A stretch of 64,000 bases of DNA, taken from contig CAZWTY010000009.1 in the NCBI GenBank assembly GCA_964637565.1, positions 8,087 through 72,086 of the forward strand, given 5' to 3'. Every line of letters starts with the position of its first letter. Within the stretch, counting starts at the first letter, position 1. Positions 1-7,681 of this stretch are shown in pieces. A model generated the notes under the pieces. That model was not told the DNA's origin. It saw only the letters and a list, made by a program, of their open reading frames with translations, and searched no databases. The stretch comes from DYJE01 sp964637565 (GTDB lineage Bacteria > Desulfobacterota > Desulfobacteria > Desulfobacterales > Desulfolunaceae). The position numbers were made by a program, and so were the translations under genes.

Positions 1-41
1 TCAGCTGACACAATCATAAAAGACAAACACAGGAGACCTGC

Positions 42-779
42 ATGAGTGTTGAACCCGAATATATTGGAATTGACGATTCGTTTACCTTTTCCTGCGGCCC
101 CGGTGTCAGATGCTTCAACCAGTGCTGCCGTGACGTGAACCAGTTTCTCTACCCTTACGACATCCTCCGGCTGAAGCGCCACCTGGGTGTTTCGTCAACA
201 GAATTTCTCTCCCGCTATACCGTCACCTACAGCGGAGACACCACCGGCCTTCCCATCGTGGCCTTCAAAACAAGCGGCACGGACGGAAACGCCTGCCCAT
301 TTGTCACCGGAGAAGGTTGCGGAGTCTACGAAAACCGGCCCGCCTCCTGCCGGATTTTCCCCCTGGCCAGGGCCATTTCCAGGTCCCGCCAGACAGGGGC
401 CGTCACCGAACACTTCGCCCTGATCCGGGATCCCATCTGCATGGGCTTCCAGGGTGGCAAAACCATACGGGTCAGGGACTGGGTCGCGGGCCAGGGGCTT
501 GAAGATTACAACCGGGCCAACGACCGGATGATCGAGCTGATCAGCCTGAAACAGCAGATCCTGCCCGGCCCCCTCTCGGGTCCGGACAGGGAGAAGTTCA
601 TTCTCGCCTGCTACGACCTGGACCGTTTCCGCAGCGAAATCCGGGGGGGCCATCTGGTCGAGGCGTCTTCCATGGACAAGGAATCATACGACCGGATCAT
701 GACCGACGACTTGGCCCTGCTCGATTTCGGCCTGGATTGGGTCGCGACCGAACTGTTCGGGAAAAAAGCCCATGGCTGA
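42..779 (+). CDS. YkgJ-family cysteine cluster protein
   Basis: A 245-residue soluble protein. The N-terminal half carries the cysteine cluster of the YkgJ/CxxCxxCC family: C18, C24, C28 and C29, followed by C85, C93 and C103. This family is thought to bind zinc or an iron-sulfur centre; its biochemical role is not settled. An AGGAG sits just before the ATG, which supports the chosen start. Its last 8 bases overlap the start of the SDR gene that follows, so the two are probably co-translated. There is no signal peptide or membrane segment. Family assignment is confident, function is not. Confidence 0.85.
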   Translation: MSVEPEYIGIDDSFTFSCGPGVRCFNQCCRDVNQFLYPYDILRLKRHLGVSSTEFLSRYTVTYSGDTTGLPIVAFKTSGTDGNACPFVTGEGCGVYENRPASCRIFPLARAISRSRQTGAVTEHFALIRDPICMGFQGGKTIRVRDWVAGQGLEDYNRANDRMIELISLKQQILPGPLSGPDREKFILACYDLDRFRSEIRGGHLVEASSMDKESYDRIMTDDLALLDFGLDWVATELFGKKAHG

Positions 780-1593
780 AAAAGGGGAAAACCGCGTGGC
801 CCTTGTCCTGGGGGCCGTGAAGGGAATCGGCAAGGCCATCGGCCTGGCCCTGGCCCGGAAAGGCATCCGCACCGCCCTCACCCGGTTCGACTGGGAGGAC
901 AGCGCCGAATCCATGGCCCGTGATTTTGCCGAAACCGGAGTCGATCACCAGATTATCCGCATCGACCTCCGAAACAGGGAGGAGATCGCTCCCCTGGTCG
1001 AGAAGGTAATCCGGCGATTCGGACGCCTGGACATTCTGATCAACAACATCGAACGCGGCGGTATGCCCGTGGTCCACGGGGCCTACACTTCAGACCAGTG
1101 GGACCTTGAAGTGGCCACCACCCTCACGGCCAAACGCTGGGTTTTCGACGCGGCCTTTCCCCACCTGAAGCGCTCCGGGGCAGGAACGGTCATCAATATT
1201 TCGTCCATTGCCGGGATCGTGGGGCGTTCGGGCCCGTGCAGTTTTCTGTTCAACGAAGGATACGCTTCGCTCAACCGGGGTATTTCCCTTCTCACCGAAA
1301 CCTGGGCGCGTATGGGGGCTCCGGAAGTCCGGGTCAACGAACTGATGCTGGGCGTCGTGGACACACGCCATGGTGCTGGAACCAGGGGCTGGGGCCTCCT
1401 TTCCGACGAGGTGAAACAGGACCTCCTGGACCATACCCTGCTCCGCCGGACAGGATCCGTTGAAGACGTGGTGAACGCATGCCTTTTTCTCATTGACGGG
1501 GCACCGTTCATGACCGGTTCGGTCATCCGACTGGACGGCGGCTATGTGCTGGGCGGTGACAAGGTCCATCCCCTTCCCCCGGGTGTGGAGTAA
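772..1593 (+). CDS. SDR-family oxidoreductase with altered active site
   Basis: A 273-residue short-chain dehydrogenase/reductase with a Rossmann fold. The cofactor loop is G14-x3-G18-I-G20, the NNAG-type segment reads NNIE near residue 91, and the catalytic Ser lies in NISS near residue 144. The expected YxxxK tetrad reads Y164-ASL-N168, so the catalytic lysine is replaced by asparagine in an otherwise gap-free alignment of that helix. The C-terminal LDGGY is typical of the family. It may still bind NAD(P)H but could be catalytically weak or changed. It overlaps the YkgJ-type gene by 8 bases. The substrate cannot be inferred. Confidence 0.85.
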   Translation: MAEKGENRVALVLGAVKGIGKAIGLALARKGIRTALTRFDWEDSAESMARDFAETGVDHQIIRIDLRNREEIAPLVEKVIRRFGRLDILINNIERGGMPVVHGAYTSDQWDLEVATTLTAKRWVFDAAFPHLKRSGAGTVINISSIAGIVGRSGPCSFLFNEGYASLNRGISLLTETWARMGAPEVRVNELMLGVVDTRHGAGTRGWGLLSDEVKQDLLDHTLLRRTGSVEDVVNACLFLIDGAPFMTGSVIRLDGGYVLGGDKVHPLPPGVE

Positions 1594-1664
1594 GGCCCGC
1601 CCATTGTCTTGCAGCAACCGGGTATCGTTTGGGATGTTCGTGAAACAATCATTGACGGGGAAAC

Positions 1665-2297
1665 GTGAACATGACGGAATCAGGTTATTTCAGCCGGGAA
1701 GATCTGGTCGGCTGTCCTGACTGCGATCTTCTGATCAGGAAAACACCGCCGGAACGGGGTTACAACCTGAGCTGCCCGCGCTGCGGGGCCATTCTGATCA
1801 AATCCCACAGGGACAGCGTGGACAGGACCCTGGCCCTCAGCCTTTCGGGCCTTTTTCTCTTCATTCCGGCCTGTTTTCTTCCCCTTCTGAAATTCAGCGT
1901 TCTGGGATTTTCAGGCGACTGCACCATGGTGAAAGCCGCGGTCAGGATGTTCGCCGGGGGCTACTGGTGGATGGGCTTCCTCGTGATGTTATGCAGCATC
2001 ATCGTCCCGTTCACCGTTCTTTGTATACTATTCGCCATTTCACTTTCCATGAAGCTTGAACGCCGCCCTTTTTTCCTGCCCAGAGCCCTCAAGGCCTACC
2101 ATCATCTCACCGAGTGGACCATGCTCGATGTGTACATGATCGGCCTTCTGATCTCCCTCATCAAACTGAAGGACTTCGGTGACATCTTCAGCGGGCCGGG
2201 CCTTTACAGCTTCATCGGACTGCTGGTCATGACCATCCTGACCACACTCTCCTTTGACAGCCACCACGTGTGGGCATGGGTGGACCAGGAGGCATGA
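1665..2297 (+). CDS. pqiA: PqiA-domain membrane protein (first half)
   Basis: An inner-membrane protein of about 210 residues with one PqiA domain: an N-terminal zinc-ribbon (C17-x2-C20 and C37-x2-C40) followed by four predicted membrane segments. PqiA/LetA proteins work with MCE proteins in lipid transport between the inner and outer membrane. The E. coli protein has two such domains in about 417 residues; here each half is a separate gene. The start is GTG at 1665, or ATG at 1671, which lies 10 bases after GGGG. The stop overlaps an ATG of the next gene (ATGA at 2294). It heads an operon with a second PqiA half and an MCE protein. Confidence 0.88.
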   Translation: MNMTESGYFSREDLVGCPDCDLLIRKTPPERGYNLSCPRCGAILIKSHRDSVDRTLALSLSGLFLFIPACFLPLLKFSVLGFSGDCTMVKAAVRMFAGGYWWMGFLVMLCSIIVPFTVLCILFAISLSMKLERRPFFLPRALKAYHHLTEWTMLDVYMIGLLISLIKLKDFGDIFSGPGLYSFIGLLVMTILTTLSFDSHHVWAWVDQEA

Positions 2298-2302
2298 CGG
2301 TC

Positions 2303-2953
2303 ATGGATGAACGAAAAAATGAACCCACGTTGAACGATGCGGGTCTCCTTCTCTGCCTGACTTGTTCCAAAGTCGTGGGCGGCCAGATAAGCCATCCCGG
2401 TCCGTCTCTTCGTTGTCCGCGCTGCGGCTCCCGTGTGGACCGGCGGATTCCATCGAGCGTTTCCCACACCTGGGCCTTCGTGATCACCGGGTTTCTGCTG
2501 CTGATTCCGGCGAACATCTGCCCGATCACCCAGATCATCCGTTTCGGCTCGGGGAATCCGGACACCATCATGTCCGGCGTCATGGGGCTGGTGAAAAGCG
2601 GCATGGTTCCCATTGCCTTCATCATCTTCATGGCCAGCGTCGTCGTTCCGGTTTTCAAGCTCGCGGGCCTGGCTTTCCTGCTGATGTGCATCCATTTCAA
2701 GTGGCGGTTCAGCCCGCTCCACTGCACCCTGATGTACCGTTTCATCGCCCTGATCGGCCGCTGGTCCATGCTCGATCTTTTCATGATTTCCATTCTCGCG
2801 GCCCTGGTGGATCTGGGAGCCGTTTCATCTGTCATCCCCGGTGTCGGGGCCACGGCTTTCGCCGCAGTGGTCGTCGTCACCCTTTTGGCCTCCATCAGTT
2901 TCGATCCCCGCCTGATCTGGGATCTCAAGGACACAGCCCATGGAACCGACTAA
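2303..2953 (+). CDS. pqiA: PqiA-domain membrane protein (second half)
   Basis: The second PqiA half-protein, about 216 residues. It has a zinc-ribbon (C18-x2-C21, C38-x2-C41) and four hydrophobic segments, like the gene before it. AGGAGG at 2287-2292 is 10 bases before ATG 2303, which favours that start; ATG 2294 overlaps the upstream stop and is an alternative. The last 14 bases overlap the MCE gene. Together the two genes likely form the inner-membrane partner of the MCE tunnel protein. The assignment rests on the paired Cys ribbons, the membrane pattern and the operon context. Confidence 0.87.
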   Translation: MDERKNEPTLNDAGLLLCLTCSKVVGGQISHPGPSLRCPRCGSRVDRRIPSSVSHTWAFVITGFLLLIPANICPITQIIRFGSGNPDTIMSGVMGLVKSGMVPIAFIIFMASVVVPVFKLAGLAFLLMCIHFKWRFSPLHCTLMYRFIALIGRWSMLDLFMISILAALVDLGAVSSVIPGVGATAFAAVVVVTLLASISFDPRLIWDLKDTAHGTD

Positions 2954-5402
2954 ACCCTCAGGCCATGAACCCCCTTCGGACAGCCCTCACGAACAGGACA
3001 ACCACACCCTGAAGCAAGCAGAACCGCCCGAGAACACGGCCGAGCCTGGCGAGGCAGAAGGATCGCCCGTCGAAATTCCGCCACCGCCGGATGAAGAACC
3101 CTCCCACGAAATCCCGGAAGCCGTCATGGTCCGTCAGCGGCGTCTGTCCTTCGTGTGGCTGCTTCCCCTCATCGCCCTGATCATCGGAGGCTGGCTGGTC
3201 TACAAGAATTTCATCGAAAAGGACATTGAAATCCGCATCCGGTTCGCGTCGGGAGCCGGGCTCATGGCCGGCAAAACCCAGGTGAAACACAAAGGGGTGA
3301 TGGTCGGTGAAATCAAGAAACTGGGCCTTGGCGACGACCTGAAAAGCGTCATCGCCACGGTGAACATCAGCCGGAGCGCGGCGGCGGCCCTGAAAACCGA
3401 AACCCAGTTCTGGGTCGTGGAACCCAGGATCTCCCTTTTAGGCATTTCCGGCCTGGACACCCTGGTGTCGGGAAGCTACGTCGAAATGCGCCCGGGAGGC
3501 GGCGACCCCTGTTACGAGTTCACCGCCCTGCCGAGTCCCCCTCCCATCTCCGAAACAGAGCCGGGGCTCCACCTGATTCTCAAAACCACCAATCTGGGCT
3601 CCATCCGCCCCGGGTCTCCGGTTCTTTACCGGAAAGTGACCGTGGGTTCGGTTCAGAGTTACGATTTCAACAAGGACAACAGCGGCGTCGACATCCGCAT
3701 CCACATCCAGAGCCCCTACGCCCATCTGGTCACGCCCTGTTCCCGTTTCTGGAACTCCAGCGGCATCACCCTTTCAGGGGACCTGGGCGGACTGACCTTC
3801 CAGGCCGAGTCCCTGGCGTCCATCGTCGCCGGAGGGATTTCGTTTTTCAATCCGTCCCAGGAAGAACACAAGAACCTGAAGCAGTGCAGCAACGGGGACA
3901 CCTTTGTCCTGTTCGACGATTACAAGAGCGCCGATGCGGGCATCCCTGTAAGGATCCGTTTCGAATCGGCCCGTGGCCTTGTTCCGGACAAGACCAAGGT
4001 ATTTTACAAAGGGCTCGAAGTGGGGGTTCTCAAATCCATCGACATCAACAAGGACCTGAAGGGTGTGACCGGTGTCTTTCTCTTCGTCCCCAGCTCCGAA
4101 CCGGCCCTGAACGACTCCACCCGGTTCTGGACCGTGAAACCCCGGCTTTCCTTTACGGAAATTTCAGGTCTCGACACCCTGCTTTCCGGCATCTACCTTG
4201 AAATGACCTTCGAACTGGGCGGTCAGCCCCGGCGTGATTTCGAAGCGCTGAAAGACCCGCCTCCCAGGCTCGACCAGAGCACGGGCCTCAACATCGTTCT
4301 GGCCAGCGACGACCTGGGTTCGATCAGCCGGGGTACCTCTGTGTTCTACAAAAAAATGAAAGTGGGTTCGGTCCTGGCCTTCCATCTGTCCAGGTCCCGG
4401 AAAACCATCCTGATCGATGTGAACATCGAAGAACCCTACACCTTTCTCGTCCGGTCCAATTCCAAATTCTGGAACAGCAGCGGGGTGTCCGTGAAGGGGA
4501 ATATCAACGGAGTGGACGTGCGCACCGAATCCCTGGAGTCGATCCTTTACGGCGGCATCGCCTTCCACACCCCGGACGAGGGAGGCCGGGCCATTGTCGA
4601 CGGCCATGAATTCCGCCTCTACAAGGACTATGAAAGCGCCAGGGAAAACGGGCTGCCCATTTCGATCCGGTTCAGCATCGGCCACGGCCTGAAAAAAGGC
4701 TCCCAGGTCCGGTTCAGGGACGTCCAGGTGGGAACCGTGACCCGTGTCCGGCCCGATAAGGACATGAGCTCGGTGGTGGTGGACGTGATGCTGGCCAGGG
4801 AATCAGAAGAGCTGGCCGTGTCCGGAACCCAGTTCTGGGTGGTGAAACCCAAGCTGGGTATCGTGGAAACCTCCAACCTCGACACCCTGATCAGCGGCAA
4901 CTACATTGCCGTGATTCCGGGCCAGGGAGAACCCCAGACCGAGTTCAGGGGAGCGGAAGAACCGCCGTCCTCGCTCATCGTCAACTCCGAGGACCTGTCC
5001 CTCACCCTGACCGCCTCCCGCCTCGGTTCCCTGAAAAAAGGGATCCCCGTCTACTACCGGGAAGTCCAGGTGGGCCAGGTCACAGGCTACCGCCTGGCCG
5101 ACTCTTCCGACAAGGTGCTGGTCACCGTGGCCATCAAATCGGCCTTCGCGCCCCTGGTCCACCGGAACACGCGTTTCTGGAATGTCAGCGGCGTGGATTT
5201 CGATTTCGGTTTTTTCAGGGGTATGCGTTTCCAGATGAACACCGTGGAATCTTTGATTGAAGGCGGCATCGCCTTCGCCACACCGCCTCCCGACGACATG
5301 GGCGAACGGGCGAAAAACAACGACACCTTCGTCCTCCATGACCGGGCGGAAAAAACCTGGCTGGGCTGGGCTCCGGCCATTTCCCTGGACCAGGACCGAT
5401 AG
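2940..5402 (+). CDS. PqiB/LetB-like MCE protein with six MCE repeats
   Basis: An 820-residue protein with a Pro/Glu-rich cytoplasmic N-terminus, one membrane anchor at about residues 70-88, and a long periplasmic part. I count six MCE repeats in alternating forms: odd ones end in an SGLDTL..SG.Y-type segment, even ones in a RFWN.SG-type segment. E. coli PqiB has three and LetB (YebT) seven, so this is intermediate. Such proteins form hexameric tunnels that carry phospholipid across the periplasm. It follows two PqiA genes and overlaps the second by 14 bases. No PqiC-like lipoprotein follows. Family confidence is high; choosing between the Pqi and Let names is not possible from sequence alone. 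Confidence 0.92.
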   Translation: MEPTKPSGHEPPSDSPHEQDNHTLKQAEPPENTAEPGEAEGSPVEIPPPPDEEPSHEIPEAVMVRQRRLSFVWLLPLIALIIGGWLVYKNFIEKDIEIRIRFASGAGLMAGKTQVKHKGVMVGEIKKLGLGDDLKSVIATVNISRSAAAALKTETQFWVVEPRISLLGISGLDTLVSGSYVEMRPGGGDPCYEFTALPSPPPISETEPGLHLILKTTNLGSIRPGSPVLYRKVTVGSVQSYDFNKDNSGVDIRIHIQSPYAHLVTPCSRFWNSSGITLSGDLGGLTFQAESLASIVAGGISFFNPSQEEHKNLKQCSNGDTFVLFDDYKSADAGIPVRIRFESARGLVPDKTKVFYKGLEVGVLKSIDINKDLKGVTGVFLFVPSSEPALNDSTRFWTVKPRLSFTEISGLDTLLSGIYLEMTFELGGQPRRDFEALKDPPPRLDQSTGLNIVLASDDLGSISRGTSVFYKKMKVGSVLAFHLSRSRKTILIDVNIEEPYTFLVRSNSKFWNSSGVSVKGNINGVDVRTESLESILYGGIAFHTPDEGGRAIVDGHEFRLYKDYESARENGLPISIRFSIGHGLKKGSQVRFRDVQVGTVTRVRPDKDMSSVVVDVMLARESEELAVSGTQFWVVKPKLGIVETSNLDTLISGNYIAVIPGQGEPQTEFRGAEEPPSSLIVNSEDLSLTLTASRLGSLKKGIPVYYREVQVGQVTGYRLADSSDKVLVTVAIKSAFAPLVHRNTRFWNVSGVDFDFGFFRGMRFQMNTVESLIEGGIAFATPPPDDMGERAKNNDTFVLHDRAEKTWLGWAPAISLDQDR

Positions 5403-5419
5403 AAAAGCAAGGAGGCACC

Positions 5420-6211
5420 ATGCATCTTTTTGACCGGGACACCGATCTTGAAACCCTCGATGGCCTGACGTTCCGGGGACGATTGACCGACGAATGGTCC
5501 ATCAACGGCAACCCCAACGGCGGCTATCTTCTGGCCGTGATGCTGTCCGCCATGATGCGATGCACGGACAAGAAGCATGCCGCCATCGTGACGGCCAACT
5601 ACCTTTCCCGGACCACGATCAGCGATTCGGAAATCCGGGTGGAACCGATCTCCAAAGGCTCGAGTTTCAACCGCCTCCAGGCGGGGCTGTTCCAGGACGG
5701 ACGGGAAAAGGTCCGGGCCTGGGGGACCTTCGCACCCGAAGGGATCTGCCCCGGGGACAAACGTTACGAGGCGGGAGAACCCGATATCGCCCCCCTCGCC
5801 CAGTGCATCCCCATTCCCGAAATCGGTTCCTACACCCTGTACCGGAACGTGGACGCTCGGCTGGACCCCGCATGCGCCGGCTGGTTCAGCGGGCGCCTTT
5901 CCAACGAGTCGGTTCACAAAGGCTGGATCAAATTCAAGGACGACCGTCCCGCCGACGCTCTGAGCCTGGTGCTCATGGCCGACGCTTTTCCGCCGCCGGT
6001 GTTGTCCAGCCACGGTCTGGTGGCCTGGGTTCCCACCATCGAGTTTTCCGTGAATGTCCGGGCCATTCCCAGGTCCGCATGGCTGAAGGCCCAGTTCCGG
6101 TCACGCTTCATCACCTGCGGTCTGGTGGAGGAAGACGGCGAGATCTGGGACGAATCGGGGGAACTGGTGCTGATCTCAAGGCAGATCGCCCAGTTCCGGC
6201 AGGTGGGATGA
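5420..6211 (+). CDS. acyl-CoA thioesterase-like hotdog protein
   Basis: A 263-residue protein resembling the two-hotdog thioesterase family (TesB-like). The N-terminal NPNGGYLL segment and the region around residues 60-110 match the first hotdog; the C-terminal half (from about residue 165) resembles the second. It likely hydrolyses acyl-CoA or a related thioester in the cytoplasm. A strong AAGGAGG lies 6 bases before the ATG. It is 17 bases after the MCE gene and could be the last gene of that operon, giving a lipid theme. The exact substrate is unknown. Confidence 0.75.
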   Translation: MHLFDRDTDLETLDGLTFRGRLTDEWSINGNPNGGYLLAVMLSAMMRCTDKKHAAIVTANYLSRTTISDSEIRVEPISKGSSFNRLQAGLFQDGREKVRAWGTFAPEGICPGDKRYEAGEPDIAPLAQCIPIPEIGSYTLYRNVDARLDPACAGWFSGRLSNESVHKGWIKFKDDRPADALSLVLMADAFPPPVLSSHGLVAWVPTIEFSVNVRAIPRSAWLKAQFRSRFITCGLVEEDGEIWDESGELVLISRQIAQFRQVG

Positions 6212-6274
6212 TAGCTGATGGCCGGATAATAAAACTGTTCTGCAGATTAACACCTGAAATCGAATTGAGTAGAG

Positions 6275-6619
6275 ATGAGAAAACAAATTGAAACGAAAAG
6301 ATCCGCAGTATCAGAAGCTAAGCAACGATGGCATGATGCGAGTATTAAAGCCTCCAAATTAGCGGCTACCTTATTTCAGCCTGGCTCTGGATATGGTGAT
6401 CCCGATGCTCAGCTAAATGATGAACATAAACTGCAAACTGCTAAAGAAGAGGCGGAGCGGTTATACCGTGAGTATAATGATCTTGATAGAAGCCTCATTG
6501 ATGAAGAAATGATCTCTCTCCAACGTTCGCAAAAATATGCAACATGGGCATCTTTCGTTGTAGCAGCTGCCGTTGGCATTGCGACTATTGTCCAGATTGT
6601 AATCGCTTTGATAAAATAA
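6275..6619 (+). CDS. small coiled-coil protein with C-terminal membrane anchor
   Basis: A 114-residue protein that I do not recognise. Residues 1-85 are charged and helical, probably coiled coil; residues about 90-112 form a single hydrophobic segment, suggesting a tail-anchored membrane protein. The gene and its surroundings are much more AT-rich than the genes before it, consistent with horizontal transfer together with the toxin-antitoxin pair downstream. A GAGTAGAG precedes the ATG. No function is assigned. Confidence 0.55.
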   Translation: MRKQIETKRSAVSEAKQRWHDASIKASKLAATLFQPGSGYGDPDAQLNDEHKLQTAKEEAERLYREYNDLDRSLIDEEMISLQRSQKYATWASFVVAAAVGIATIVQIVIALIK

Positions 6620-6680
6620 AAAAGCAGAACAGTTTGCTGCGCGGGAGCGCAAAAAGCGCGCGCCCCGCGAGCAATGCGTC

Positions 6681-6817
6681 TCGTAAAAAGTCACGTTTCT
6701 GAAGGCTTCGGAAAAAGTTCGAGGTCAAGGCTTGCGAATCCCGAGGAATGAGGCGTACTTAAGGTACGCCGCAGTGACGAGGGATGAAGCGTAACGCAAA
6801 GATCGGACTTTTTACGA
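6681..6817. repeat. MITE-like repeat with 12-bp terminal inverted repeats
   Basis: TCGTAAAAAGTC at 6681-6692 is perfectly inverted as GACTTTTTACGA at 6806-6817. An internal small hairpin GGCGTAC/GTACGCC lies near 6752-6770. It has no coding capacity. It is the main content of the 315-base stretch without a gene between the small membrane protein and the antitoxin. It looks like a miniature inverted-repeat element, but a second copy was not found in this window. Confidence 0.55.
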
Positions 6818-6867
6818 AGCCGTCGTTATTAAGACGTTCAGAACGACATCCAATTTAAAATCAAGAC

Positions 6868-6896
6868 TTGACAGGTTTAATGAGGCGCCTTAGACT
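6868..6896 (+). promoter_or_regulatory. promoter of the toxin-antitoxin operon
   Basis: A -35 TTGACA (6868-6873) and a -10-like TAGACT (6891-6896) are separated by 17 bases, 39 bases before the antitoxin start. The -10 overlaps the palindrome described next, as expected for an autoregulated antitoxin. Confidence 0.6.
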
Positions 6897-6912
6897 GGTC
6901 TTAAACTAGTCT
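6892..6912. promoter_or_regulatory. probable antitoxin operator palindrome
   Basis: AGACTGGT at 6892-6899 and ACTAGTCT at 6905-6912 form an inverted repeat with one mismatch and a 5-base spacer. It overlaps the -10 element. Phd/YefM antitoxins usually bind such sites to repress their own operon. Confidence 0.5.
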
Positions 6913-6934
6913 GATTTATATGGGGAGGCCCGCT

Positions 6935-7174
6935 ATGGAAACAATTGGCGCATATGAAGCAAAAACACATTTGCCAAAATTACTTGAACGTGTACTCAAA
7001 GGCGAACAAATAACGATCACAAAACATGGGGTTCCAATTGCCATTTTGCAACCGCCATTACCTTTAAGAAAAACTGAACCCAAAAAAGTTATCTCTGAGT
7101 TACGCAAATTTCGCGATAACCACCCTCTTGATGGTCTTTCAATTCGAGATATGATTGAAGAAGGAAGACGATGA
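6935..7174 (+). CDS. Phd/YefM-family antitoxin
   Basis: A 79-residue antitoxin. It begins METIGAYEAKTHL, the usual Phd/YefM N-terminal DNA-binding fold, followed by ITITKHGVPIAILQP, and ends in a charged tail that should bind the toxin. GGGGAGG at 6922-6928 is 6 bases before ATG 6935, making it a better start than ATG 6920. The toxin ATG directly follows the stop (TGA 7172-7174, ATG 7175), so the two are coupled. AT-rich compared with flanking genes. Confidence 0.9.
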   Translation: METIGAYEAKTHLPKLLERVLKGEQITITKHGVPIAILQPPLPLRKTEPKKVISELRKFRDNHPLDGLSIRDMIEEGRR

Positions 7175-7594
7175 ATGAGCGATGATTTTGTTGTTGACAA
7201 TTCTGTGGTGATGACGTGGTGCTTTAAAGATGAAAACACCCAGTACTCTGATTTTATTTTGAATAAGCTTGAGAGCGCCGCAGCAATAGTTCCATCTGTT
7301 TGGCCTTTAGAAGTTACCAATGTATTACTGGTGGCTGAACGAAGAAAACGGATCAGCGAGGCGGACAGCACACGTTTCATTGCTCTGCTTTCTGAACTCC
7401 AAATATCTGTCGAGCAAGAGTCACCTGAAAGAATGATTAAAGAAATTTATGCATTAGCCCGCAAACACAATCTTTCAAGCTACGATGCTTCCTATTTAGA
7501 TCTCGCTATGAGAAAAGGATTGCCTATTGCCACGCTTGATAAGAATTTATTAGCCGCTGCAAACCGAAGTAAAGTTTCAATATTGACCATTTAA
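7175..7594 (+). CDS. vapC: VapC-type PIN-domain toxin
   Basis: A 139-residue PIN-domain ribonuclease. Acidic residues of the metal site are visible: D8 in VVDNSVV, E in WPLEVTNVL, the D of YDASYLDLA and the D of ATLDKNL. VapC toxins cut tRNA or rRNA and are neutralised by the partner antitoxin encoded immediately upstream. It pairs with a Phd/YefM rather than a VapB antitoxin, a common mixed arrangement. Base composition matches the antitoxin and not the recN region. Confidence 0.9.
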   Translation: MSDDFVVDNSVVMTWCFKDENTQYSDFILNKLESAAAIVPSVWPLEVTNVLLVAERRKRISEADSTRFIALLSELQISVEQESPERMIKEIYALARKHNLSSYDASYLDLAMRKGLPIATLDKNLLAAANRSKVSILTI

Positions 7595-7681
7595 TACCGG
7601 GCAATGCCGAACGAGCCCATTAAATCTGTCGTTGGGCGTTTGCGTTCAAGCCCAAAGGGTTTGCAGGCTTCACGACCTCGT

